This document shows, in pieces, positions 8,689-16,623 of a stretch of DNA of 64,000 bases. The stretch is from an uncultured Pelagibacteraceae bacterium (GTDB lineage Bacteria; Pseudomonadota; Alphaproteobacteria; Pelagibacterales; Pelagibacteraceae). The notes under the pieces are model-generated. The model worked only from the letters and a program-made list of their open reading frames with translations. It did not search any database and had not been told where the DNA came from. Each line of letters starts with the position of its first letter. Position 1 is the stretch's first letter. The DNA lies in contig CACFSU010000001.1 of the NCBI GenBank assembly GCA_902569055.1, positions 43,919 to 107,918 of the forward strand. The letters run 5' to 3'. The translations under genes were made by a program, and so were the position numbers.

Positions 8689-9913
8689 AAAAAATATCCC
8701 ATTAATAGATCAGCATAATAAACTAGGTTTTTGGGGCGGAAAATTTGGTGGAAGTTTTATCCCTGAAACTTTAAAAAAACCTATTGAAGATCTAACAAAA
8801 GAATTCCAAAAACTTAGAAAAGATAAAAAATTTGTTAAAAAAAGAGACTTCTATTTCAAAAACTATGTTGGTTCTCCCACTTCTTTAGTAAAATTAAAAA
8901 ATTTATCTAAACATCTAAAAGGAGCTCAGATATGGGCAAAAGTTGTATCTGAAGCTAACGGTGGCGCCCATAAAATCTACAACGCCACTGTCCATGCTTT
9001 AATTTGTAAAGCTATGGGTAAAAAATATATAGTTGGAGATACTGGAGCTGGTTATGCGGGAAAAATGTTGAGTATGGCTGCAAAAAAGTTTGATCTAAAG
9101 TGTAAAATTTTTATGGGCGCAAAGGATATTAAAAGGCAAAAGCCAAATTGTGATGCTATGAGGAAAAATGGAGCAGAGATTGTACCAGTTTATTCTGGAA
9201 GTCAAACTTTAGTTGATGCAGTAAGTGAATGTATGAGATACTGGGTTTCTAATTGTGATAATACTCATATGTGTGTTGGTTCAACGGTTGGGCCAAATAT
9301 CTTTGTTAAAATTTGTGGATGGAGCACTGCTCAAATCTCAAGAGAACTTAAATCTCAAATTAGAAAAGAATTCAAAAAAATACCTAAAAGGATTAAATTA
9401 ATAAATTGTGTAGGAGGTGGTAGTTCAGCGTATGGTTTTTGGAGTGAATTTATTGATTACGATAAAAAACAAATTGAACTTATTGGTGTAGAGGCAGATG
9501 GTCCTAAAAAATCAAAACTTCATGCAGCTCCTTTAAGTAGAAATTCAAAAATTGGAATATTACATGGTGCAGCTTCATATGTTTGTCAAAATAATGAAGG
9601 TCAAATTAAAGAAACTGAGTCGATAAGTGCCGGGTTAGATTATCCTGGAGTAAGTCCTATCCATTGTTTTTTAAAAGATACTAAAAGAGCAAGATATACC
9701 AATGCTACTGATGAAGAGGCATTAAATGCATATAAAATAGTTACAAAATTTGAAAAACTAAACCCAAGTTTAGAACCTTGTCATGCATTTGCAGAAGCAA
9801 TCAAAATTGCTCCTAAACTTAGTAGAGACACTATTATCATAGTTAATTCATGTGGAGATGCCAAGAAAGATAGAGATATTTTAAAACAAAGGTTGGAAAA
9901 AGATAATGACTAA
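8675..9913 (+). CDS. trpB: Tryptophan synthase beta chain (divergent active site)
   Basis: A PLP fold-type II enzyme expected to condense indole with serine. The PLP lysine is in GGAHKIYNA, the phosphate loop is CVGGGSSAYG, and SAGLDYPGVSPIH and PSLEPCHAFAEA match the family. Length 412 aa is normal. Several near-invariant positions differ. The ETGAGQHG loop reads DTGAGYAG, so the catalytic Glu (beta Glu109 in the Salmonella enzyme) is Asp. GTAAGPHPYP reads GSTVGPNIFV. SGRGDKD reads SCGDAKKD, placing Cys where the Ser contacting the pyridine nitrogen usually lies. Operon position between trpF and trpA argues for tryptophan synthesis, but a shifted activity is possible. Confidence 0.85.
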   Translation: MIKLKKNIPLIDQHNKLGFWGGKFGGSFIPETLKKPIEDLTKEFQKLRKDKKFVKKRDFYFKNYVGSPTSLVKLKNLSKHLKGAQIWAKVVSEANGGAHKIYNATVHALICKAMGKKYIVGDTGAGYAGKMLSMAAKKFDLKCKIFMGAKDIKRQKPNCDAMRKNGAEIVPVYSGSQTLVDAVSECMRYWVSNCDNTHMCVGSTVGPNIFVKICGWSTAQISRELKSQIRKEFKKIPKRIKLINCVGGGSSAYGFWSEFIDYDKKQIELIGVEADGPKKSKLHAAPLSRNSKIGILHGAASYVCQNNEGQIKETESISAGLDYPGVSPIHCFLKDTKRARYTNATDEEALNAYKIVTKFEKLNPSLEPCHAFAEAIKIAPKLSRDTIIIVNSCGDAKKDRDILKQRLEKDND

Positions 9914-10709
9914 CTCATTAATTTGGCAATCATTTAAAAAAACAAGAAATGAAAATAGACCTGCCCTTTTGACCTATACAGTTGCAGGGGACAATACCAA
10001 AAAGAAATCATTAGAAATTTTAAAATCAATTTCAAATCATGCAGATATCTGTGAGCTAGGTTTTCCTCACAATACACCAATTGCTGATGGAGGTCAGATA
10101 CAAACAAGTGCTTACAGAGCAATAAAAAATGGTATTAAAATTAAAAATGTATTTTCAATAGTAAGTCAATTTAAAAAAACTAAAAAAAATAAACCAATTA
10201 TTTTGATGGGTTATTATAATATAGTTTATCAATATGGTGAAAATAAATTTATTCAAAAATGTAAAAAAACAAAGGTGGATGGGTTAATTATTGTTGACCT
10301 GCCCCATCCAGAAAATAAACTTTTTGCTTCTAAATGTAAAAAAAAAGGAATTAATTTTATACAATTAGTATCTCCAACAACTTCTAACAATAGACTAAAG
10401 CAAATTATTAAAGACTCACATGATATGATTTATTATATCTCTATGCTTTCAATAACTGGTCAAAAGTTAAAAGTGTCTCCAAAAAATATAATTAGAAGAT
10501 ACAATAAAATTAAAGCTTTAGATAAATCAAAAAATATTGTCATTGGATTTGGAATAACTGAAAAAACTATAAAATCTTTAAAAAAAGCAGATGGATTAGT
10601 AGTAGGAAGTGCTATTTGCAAGGAAATTACTAAGTCTATTATTAAGAGACAAAATATTGTCACAAATGTTACTAATATAGTTAGAAGATTAAAAAATAAA
10701 ATTAAATGA
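9906..10709 (+). CDS. trpA: Tryptophan synthase alpha chain (divergent interface loops)
   Basis: A TIM-barrel lyase that releases indole from indole-3-glycerol phosphate. The catalytic Glu and Asp of the family are present in CELGFPHNTPIADG (about residues 45-57). YISMLSITG is loop 6, and FGITEK and VVGSAICKE close the phosphate site. Length 267 aa is normal. Loop 2 normally reads PFSDPLADG, and the Asp of FSDP contacts the beta chain; here it reads PHNTPIADG. SRAGVTG is SMLSITG. These changes accompany changes in the neighbouring TrpB. The gene overlaps trpB by 8 bases and accD by 4 (ATGA). Confidence 0.9.
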   Translation: MTNSLIWQSFKKTRNENRPALLTYTVAGDNTKKKSLEILKSISNHADICELGFPHNTPIADGGQIQTSAYRAIKNGIKIKNVFSIVSQFKKTKKNKPIILMGYYNIVYQYGENKFIQKCKKTKVDGLIIVDLPHPENKLFASKCKKKGINFIQLVSPTTSNNRLKQIIKDSHDMIYYISMLSITGQKLKVSPKNIIRRYNKIKALDKSKNIVIGFGITEKTIKSLKKADGLVVGSAICKEITKSIIKRQNIVTNVTNIVRRLKNKIK

Positions 10710-11635
10710 ATTGGATAACAAAAATTATTAAAGCTGGAGAAAAAATAAAAACTGCTTTTCACAAAAGAGCAACTAAAGAAGAAATAGAAAAAAGTGATTG
10801 GACATCATGTTGTAAAGGTCCAATATTAAAAAAAGATTTAGAAAAAAATTTGTGGGTTTGTCCTGATTGCAACAAACACCATAGAATTAAACCTAACCAA
10901 AGATTTGATATTTTATTTGGTCAAAACAATTATAGAACATTAAAAACCCCAATTCCTAAAGATGATCCTTTAAACTGGACTGACTCAAAATCTTATAAAG
11001 ATAGATTAAAAAATGCTCGTAAAAAAACTGGTTTAGATTGCGGAATGATGGTCGTCTGCGGAAACATCAACAAGATTGAAGTTACTGCAGTTGCTTCAGA
11101 TTTTGATTTTTTGGGAGCCTCTATGGCATCTGCAGAAGGAGAAGCTTTTCTATATGGAGTTCAGCATGCAATCGAACATCAAACTCCATTTATTTGTATA
11201 AGTGCTGGTGGAGGAATGAGAATGATGGAAAGTTTGATTTCTTTATCTCAAATGACAAGAACCACTCTCGCAATTAATGAGTTAAAAAGTAATAAGTTGC
11301 CATATATAGTTCTAATTACTGATCCCACAGCTGGTGGAATTACAGCTTCATATGCTATGTTAGGAGATATCCATTTGGCTGAGCCTGGCTCATTAATAGC
11401 ATTTGCTGGAAAACGAGTAATTCAAGGAACTGTTAAAGAAGAATTACCAGAAAATTTTCAAACCAGTGAGTACGTCCAGAAAACTGGATTTGTTGATTTA
11501 ATTGTAGAAAGAAAAGATTTAGTCAAAAAAATTGGAACTTTATTATCAATATTGTTAAAGAAAAATTCTGCTATAAACACTGAAGAAAATGAAACTTCAG
11601 AAGATAATCAATCGCTTACAAAAACTGCATCCTAA
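10706..11635 (+). CDS. accD: Acetyl-CoA carboxylase carboxyltransferase subunit beta
   Basis: With AccA it transfers the carboxyl group from biotin to acetyl-CoA, committing carbon to fatty acids. The carboxyltransferase core is clear from DFDFLGASMASAEGE, ISAGGGMRMMES, TDPTAGGITASYAMLGD and GKRVIQGT. The N-terminal zinc ribbon is unusual: the expected CxxC-x15-CxxC reads CC-x15-CxxC (TSCCKGPI ... VCPDC), so the first Cys is displaced next to the second. The C-terminal tail overlaps folC by 47 bases. Length 309 aa is in the normal range. The order trpB-trpA-accD-folC is common in proteobacteria. Confidence 0.93.
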   Translation: MNWITKIIKAGEKIKTAFHKRATKEEIEKSDWTSCCKGPILKKDLEKNLWVCPDCNKHHRIKPNQRFDILFGQNNYRTLKTPIPKDDPLNWTDSKSYKDRLKNARKKTGLDCGMMVVCGNINKIEVTAVASDFDFLGASMASAEGEAFLYGVQHAIEHQTPFICISAGGGMRMMESLISLSQMTRTTLAINELKSNKLPYIVLITDPTAGGITASYAMLGDIHLAEPGSLIAFAGKRVIQGTVKEELPENFQTSEYVQKTGFVDLIVERKDLVKKIGTLLSILLKKNSAINTEENETSEDNQSLTKTAS

Positions 11636-12857
11636 AGAAATAGATCTTTCTCTAGATCGAATAAAAAATCTTTGTAATAAATTAGATAATCCACAAGACA
11701 AAATTAATTCAATTTCAGTTGTTGGAACAAATGGAAAATATTCAACAATTCAAGCTATGTACGCAATTTTAAAGGAAGCAAATTATAAATGTAATATTTA
11801 TACCAGTCCACATATTAAAAAAATTAACGAAAGATTTGTATTTAATAATCAAGAATTAAATGATGATGAGCTAGCTAATCTTCTAGAAAAAATCGAAAGA
11901 GTAAATGAAAATCTACCAATTACCTTTTTTGAAATACTAACTTCTGCTTATTTCTATAAAGCTGCCGAATTTCCCCAAAATATCAACCTTATAGAAACTG
12001 GTTTATTTCATCGTTTTGATGCAACAAATATATTAAAAAAAAACCTTGCTAGTGTTGTAACCTCAATTGGCTTAGACCACTTAGATTGGCTGCCTAAGAA
12101 TGAAAAAACAATTACAAGAATAATATTTGAAAAAACTTCGACCCTTTTAAATTCTAATATCATTATTGCAAGTCAAAGCACTAATGAAATTTCTAATCAA
12201 ATTAAGGAAGTGATTTTAAACAACTCTTCTAAAAAATTCTTTTTTAATGAAGACTATAATTGTTCACTAAGTGAAAATAATTTTCATTATTACGAAGATA
12301 AACGTGGTGGAATTAAACTTCCCACACCAAATGTTTATGGTCAATTTCAACTTGAAAATATTTCAACTGCAATTGCAACATTAAGATCTATAGAGCTGTT
12401 AAATATAAATGAAGACTGCATTAAAAAAGGAATAACTAAAATAAACAATATTGCACGATTACAAGAAATAACTAAAGGTAATCTTAAAGATTTAGTTAAA
12501 AATAATAGGTTATTCGTAGATGGAGCTCATAATCAACTTGGTGCAAAAGTTTTAAATAAATTTTTAGAAAGTTTCAATTGTGATAAACATATAATTCTTG
12601 GAATGATGGCTAACAAAGATCACCAAAAATTTATGAGTTACTTTAAAAATATCTCTACCTTAACCACTATAGATATTCCAAATCAGCCTAACTCAATTAA
12701 TGGAAAAGAATTAAAAGATAAGCTGAATATTTTCAAAAATATTCAATATAAAGAAAACATTTTTAATGCTATCAAGTCAATTCCGGTCAAAGAAAATGAT
12801 ATGATATTAATTACAGGATCTTTATATCTAGCTGGAGAAATTTTAAATTTAAATTAA
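11589..12857 (+). CDS. folC: Folylpolyglutamate / dihydrofolate synthase
   Basis: A Mur-ligase-like ATP enzyme that adds glutamate to dihydropteroate and to folates. SVVGTNGKYST is the P-loop (about residues 44-54). Central blocks include IETGLFHRFDATN and VTSIGLDHLDWL, and the C-terminal domain shows FVDGAHNQ and ILGMMANKDH. Length 422 aa is normal. The ATG at 11589 lies inside the accD tail (47-base overlap in another frame), but the first residues (LQKLHPKEIDLSLDRI) look like genuine FolC sequence, so I keep this start. Its stop shares TTAA with the convergent trxA stop. Confidence 0.93.
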   Translation: MKLQKIINRLQKLHPKEIDLSLDRIKNLCNKLDNPQDKINSISVVGTNGKYSTIQAMYAILKEANYKCNIYTSPHIKKINERFVFNNQELNDDELANLLEKIERVNENLPITFFEILTSAYFYKAAEFPQNINLIETGLFHRFDATNILKKNLASVVTSIGLDHLDWLPKNEKTITRIIFEKTSTLLNSNIIIASQSTNEISNQIKEVILNNSSKKFFFNEDYNCSLSENNFHYYEDKRGGIKLPTPNVYGQFQLENISTAIATLRSIELLNINEDCIKKGITKINNIARLQEITKGNLKDLVKNNRLFVDGAHNQLGAKVLNKFLESFNCDKHIILGMMANKDHQKFMSYFKNISTLTTIDIPNQPNSINGKELKDKLNIFKNIQYKENIFNAIKSIPVKENDMILITGSLYLAGEILNLN

Positions 12858-13171
12858 ATGTTTTTATCTAAAAATTCTTTCATATGTCCTTCGGGAACTC
12901 CTCCAACTTTTCTATCAACTTCAACACCTTTTTTATAAACAATTACAGTAGGTACGCCTCTAATTCCTGCTGCACTTCCAGTGTTAATTCCTCCATCCTC
13001 TATATCAGCATAATAAAAACCAGCTTTTTCTTTATACTCGTCAGATAGTTTATCCATCACAGGTTTTAATGCCTTGCATGGGCCACACCATTCTGCTGAA
13101 AATTGAATTACAGATACATTTTCATTCTTGATTTTATTTTCGAAATCTTCATCTTTAAAGTCTATAAGCAT
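12854..13171 (-). CDS. trxA: Thioredoxin
   Basis: A small cytoplasmic disulfide reductase. The active site is SAEWCGPCKALKP (WCGPC, about residues 27-31), and the cis-proline loop is IRGVPTVIVYKKG. Length 105 aa is typical. It is convergent with folC and shares the TTAA stop tetramer. Upstream it is preceded by the co-directional exonuclease genes with a 34-base gap containing the palindrome ACTTTAAAGT. Confidence 0.95.
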   Translation of the reverse strand: MLIDFKDEDFENKIKNENVSVIQFSAEWCGPCKALKPVMDKLSDEYKEKAGFYYADIEDGGINTGSAAGIRGVPTVIVYKKGVEVDRKVGGVPEGHMKEFLDKNI

Positions 13172-13205
13172 GAATACTTTCTATAAATTAAAACTTTAAA
13201 GTCAA

Positions 13206-14642
13206 CTATGCAATTTCATATTTTTTTTCGATAGACATGATAAATTCATTAATGTCATCTAATTTTTTTAGTTCTTCCTTATCATCCCTATTGTCTGCTT
13301 GGTCTCTAAGTGTATCAATTTCATTATAGGCCATCCCAACTGTTTGCCATTTTTCTTTATTTTTGCTTAAAATTCTTCTAGCAATTTCGCTCTTTATATT
13401 TTTATATAAATCTGAGGGTAAAATGTCAGGTGCTTCCTGATAAATAATTTTTTGACCAAACCAACTACATCTTTTATCATGAAATTTATCTAATAATTTC
13501 AACTTATCCTCCCATGAAGAACTATGCCATATTTTAAATAAAGCAGTATCTTTATTGGGAATAAATTTTTCATAAAGAGTTTCCTCAGGTAATAAATCTT
13601 CTTGCGTTTGAGTTTGTGCTTTCTCTTCTGCAGCCTCTCTATTAATAATTTGAATATTCTTACAAAAATTTTTACTACTCCTTATTAATTCTGCTCTTTT
13701 TTGAATTGTTTCCAAATCAAGATTTAAATATGCTTTTTCTTTTAATGCAAATTTTTTATCTAACACTACAGGAGCTTTATTAGTTTTAATTACACGAAGC
13801 GCTTTAGGACTTAACTTTTTTAAATTTGCCTTAAGGTCCTTAACTGACATCTCTAACAGAGGCTCAGGATCTCGTCTTAAATCAAATAAATATCCCCAAG
13901 ATGAATAAGATGGATGAAAACAATGTTCTGGATGTAGAGTGCAAACAAGGTACATCATATTTTTTCCTTTTACATTTTCAAAAATTGTATATATACCCTC
14001 ATTTTTTAAAATAGTTTCAACACTATTCTTTGTTGAAGTTCTTAAAAAATTTTCCCAATTTTCTTTATGTTTATCTTTGATTATCCTTAGAACTTTTAAA
14101 CTAGTATATGCATCATGAAATGCTGTATGCTGTTGAGAAGTATCAAATCCTTGCATTCTAGCAATGCTTTCTAAGGCTAAACTTGTATTACCAGCTTCAG
14201 TAAGTTCAGTTTTTAAAGTTTCAGAATTCAAAGTATGAGCAGCTCGCGCAATATGCAAACCATCATGCTCTGTATTTGGTGAAGAATGTGTAATATAAGG
14301 ATATCTATTTCCCTTAAAAAAATTAAAATGGAACATGCGTCTATCAAAATTAAGATTACTCCAACCTATAAACATCGCAGGTGCAGCTTTAGAAAAGAAA
14401 TGCTCTACTGCACCTAAAAAATCATAATGTGAATAATTACCTTTAGTAAGTAAATCAATATTAGTCGAATTTACTAACAATGCCTTAGCACTTGGCACTT
14501 CTCCTTCTGGCATTCTACCTCTTATATTTAATTTTGAAATTTCGTTTAAATTTTTATCAACAACTACTGCACCAACTTCAATTATTGAGCCCCAAATAGT
14601 ACTATTTGTTGTTTCTGTATCGTAGATTACTATTTTATCCAT
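13206..14642 (-). CDS. sbcB: Exonuclease I-like DEDDh 3'-5' DNA exonuclease (SbcB family)
   Basis: Probably degrades single-stranded DNA 3'-5' in recombination and repair. The DEDDh catalytic set is visible: YDTETT (Asp, Glu), IGWSNLNFDRRMF (Asp, about residue 100), and AFHDAYTSLKVL (His, Asp). Beyond the nuclease core, YLFDLRRDPEPLLEM and the C-terminal KDTALFKIWHSSSWEDKL...FHDKR block resemble the SH3-like and helical ExoI domains. Full length, 478 aa, matches E. coli ExoI at about 475. A glutamine/glutamate-rich linker (EEKAQTQTQEDLL) lies near residue 345. It is co-directional with the MGME1-like nuclease 18 bases upstream. Confidence 0.85.
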   Translation of the reverse strand: MDKIVIYDTETTNSTIWGSIIEVGAVVVDKNLNEISKLNIRGRMPEGEVPSAKALLVNSTNIDLLTKGNYSHYDFLGAVEHFFSKAAPAMFIGWSNLNFDRRMFHFNFFKGNRYPYITHSSPNTEHDGLHIARAAHTLNSETLKTELTEAGNTSLALESIARMQGFDTSQQHTAFHDAYTSLKVLRIIKDKHKENWENFLRTSTKNSVETILKNEGIYTIFENVKGKNMMYLVCTLHPEHCFHPSYSSWGYLFDLRRDPEPLLEMSVKDLKANLKKLSPKALRVIKTNKAPVVLDKKFALKEKAYLNLDLETIQKRAELIRSSKNFCKNIQIINREAAEEKAQTQTQEDLLPEETLYEKFIPNKDTALFKIWHSSSWEDKLKLLDKFHDKRCSWFGQKIIYQEAPDILPSDLYKNIKSEIARRILSKNKEKWQTVGMAYNEIDTLRDQADNRDDKEELKKLDDINEFIMSIEKKYEIA

Positions 14643-14660
14643 TATTTTTTATATAATTAC

Positions 14661-15347
14661 TTATGTTAAATTTGAAAGTTCATTAAATTTTTTTAATCTT
14701 CCAAGAAACAAATTTTGATAAATAATTAAATCGTGCCCTTGAATTTTAAATTCTTGGAATAAGTTATTTACTGTGCAAACAAGTATTACGCAAGACGAGA
14801 TATTTGAGTTATACACAATATTATGAGCTAAAGAATACGCACTTGTTTGCAACAACCAAGTGTCAATATATTGAATTTTTTTTGGTTTATTGCTTTGTTT
14901 AAAATCAATTATTGTCTCTTTTCCCTCATAAACTCCAACACAATCAGCGGTGCCTGCATATTTTTCTGGATAGTAAAGAGTACATTCTGTTCCCCATATT
15001 TCTTCTAATCTATTTGTTAATCCTTTATCAATTATCTCTTTAGCCATTAATTTATATTGCTCACTATCATCAAAAAAACTTAAATTTTCTCTGCCTAAAA
15101 GATAAGATTCCAAATAATTGTGCATTTGTGAACCTCTGCTACTTGCCGCTTTTGTTATTGCCTCTGCTTCTTTTTCACCAGTTCTCTCACGCCAATTTGC
15201 TAATGCTGCTTTATCTTCCTCAGATTTAGTTGCATCAAGAATTGAAGTGACACTAGGTAATTTTTTTTCTCCCAATAAATATCTTCTAATTCCATCTACA
15301 GTTGCTCTTGAAGATGTTGGATAATCATATTTTTTATTCCACTTCAT
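14661..15347 (-). CDS. PD-(D/E)XK exonuclease resembling MGME1
   Basis: A RecB-type nuclease-fold protein of 228 aa whose motif order matches mitochondrial genome maintenance exonuclease 1 and related phage exonucleases. It has LPSVTSILDATK near residue 29, RGSQMHNYLES (His of motif I), YAGTADCVGVYEGK (catalytic Asp), ETIIDFKQSNKPKK (the D-x-K pair) and LLQTSAYSLAHN (motif IV). MGME1 cleaves single-stranded DNA with free ends, and a DNA-end-processing role is inferred here. It is transcribed with the ExoI gene and is divergent from rmuC across a 72-base gap. A Cas4-like or generic RecB-domain assignment is the alternative, but the SVTxIL...G..H..LE block favours the MGME1 group. Confidence 0.8.
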   Translation of the reverse strand: MKWNKKYDYPTSSRATVDGIRRYLLGEKKLPSVTSILDATKSEEDKAALANWRERTGEKEAEAITKAASSRGSQMHNYLESYLLGRENLSFFDDSEQYKLMAKEIIDKGLTNRLEEIWGTECTLYYPEKYAGTADCVGVYEGKETIIDFKQSNKPKKIQYIDTWLLQTSAYSLAHNIVYNSNISSCVILVCTVNNLFQEFKIQGHDLIIYQNLFLGRLKKFNELSNLT

Positions 15348-15419
15348 TCTTTTCTTTTATATTATCATTTCTTGAACTTTAAAGTTTAATCATTACCTGT
15401 TAGTAAGATAAAATAAATT
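15348..15419. promoter_or_regulatory. Divergent promoter region between MGME1-like nuclease gene and rmuC
   Basis: These 72 bases separate two divergently transcribed DNA-processing genes and must hold both promoters. The centre contains a perfect 12-base palindrome, AACTTTAAAGTT (15375-15386). I cannot assign -35/-10 boxes with confidence in such AT-rich sequence. Confidence 0.4.
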
Positions 15420-16589
15420 ATGGAAGCAATTTTAGGAGTAATAATAGGTTTTATTATATTTAGTGTTATTTGGTTTTTTCTATTAAGACCAAAAAATAAT
15501 CAAGCACCTGCTGATGAATTAAAAATTAAGGAAGAAGAATTAAAAAAATTTCAAATAGATTTGGCAACAAGAGATGCTGAGGTAAAAGCTGCTGAAGAAG
15601 CAAAACAAGACCTTTCAAATCAAATAAAAGAAAAAAAAGATGAAGTAAAAGATCTTTATGACAAAGTTGACGAAATTACCAAAGGTGTGACTGAATATAA
15701 ATCAATATCTGAAAAAGCAATTAATAAACATGATCAAGCAGTAGCGCGACATACAAATTGGTGGGAAAAACTAACAACTAACATCACATACCAAGGAAAG
15801 TTTAATCAAGAAATTTTGGAAAATCTTTTAACTAGTGCAAATCTTGTAAAAGATAGAGATTTTTTTCCTCAAAAAAAACAAACTACTTATGATGTAGATG
15901 AAAATAAAGATAGAGATGTAATTCCTGATATGCTGCTAAAATTTCCTGAGAGAAATTATATTATTGATGCCAAAGTATCTTTAACTCATTGGACTAAATA
16001 TATTAACGAAAAAGATGATAATCAAAAAAAACAGTATCTTAAAGATCATATTGCATCTGTAAGAAACCACTTGTTTGGACCAAAAGGTCTGAATAAGAAA
16101 AATTATAATAAACTGTATGGAATAAAATCTTTACAATCTGTTATTGTCTTTTTTCCAGCACCTAGCTTGTATTCTATAACACTTGATGCTGATAAAACTC
16201 TTCAAACAGAAGCTCTAAAAGCAAACTTTATTTTATCATCCCCCACTGAACTATTAAATATGATTAAGATTTTTGAACAAATAAAAAGTGAAAGGAAACA
16301 AATTGAAAATATTAGCAAAATCATAACCTCAGCTAGTAAGATATTTGACAAATATTCTGATGTTAAAACCGCTATTAAAGGAGCACTGCAGTCATATAAA
16401 ACTCATGCTAACCAATTACAAAGTCTAATTACAAAATCTTGGGGTTCACAAGGATTAGAAAAACAAATTAAAAAGCTTGAGGATGAACATGGTGTAATAC
16501 CTGGTAAACAAATTCCTGAAATACCACCTGAGCAAGCAACTATTACGGATGTTTCCGATCCCGAAGAAGATAAGGATAAATTGAATTAG
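15420..16589 (+). CDS. rmuC: DNA recombination protein RmuC
   Basis: A membrane-anchored protein that limits inversions and rearrangements at repeats and contains a nuclease-like domain. An N-terminal helix (about residues 3-22) is followed by a coiled coil (about 35-110, rich in Glu/Lys). The conserved RmuC core follows, with DVIPDMLLKFPERNYIIDAKVSLTHWTKYI, corresponding to the PD-(D/E)XK-like block, and a helical tail. Length 389 aa fits. It stands divergent from the MGME1-like gene and convergent with hisG, 34 bases apart. In many alphaproteobacteria rmuC is beside def; here def is about 18 kb away. Confidence 0.92.
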   Translation: MEAILGVIIGFIIFSVIWFFLLRPKNNQAPADELKIKEEELKKFQIDLATRDAEVKAAEEAKQDLSNQIKEKKDEVKDLYDKVDEITKGVTEYKSISEKAINKHDQAVARHTNWWEKLTTNITYQGKFNQEILENLLTSANLVKDRDFFPQKKQTTYDVDENKDRDVIPDMLLKFPERNYIIDAKVSLTHWTKYINEKDDNQKKQYLKDHIASVRNHLFGPKGLNKKNYNKLYGIKSLQSVIVFFPAPSLYSITLDADKTLQTEALKANFILSSPTELLNMIKIFEQIKSERKQIENISKIITSASKIFDKYSDVKTAIKGALQSYKTHANQLQSLITKSWGSQGLEKQIKKLEDEHGVIPGKQIPEIPPEQATITDVSDPEEDKDKLN

Positions 16590-16623
16590 ACAAAAAATGT
16601 AATCTGATATGACTATTTATAAG

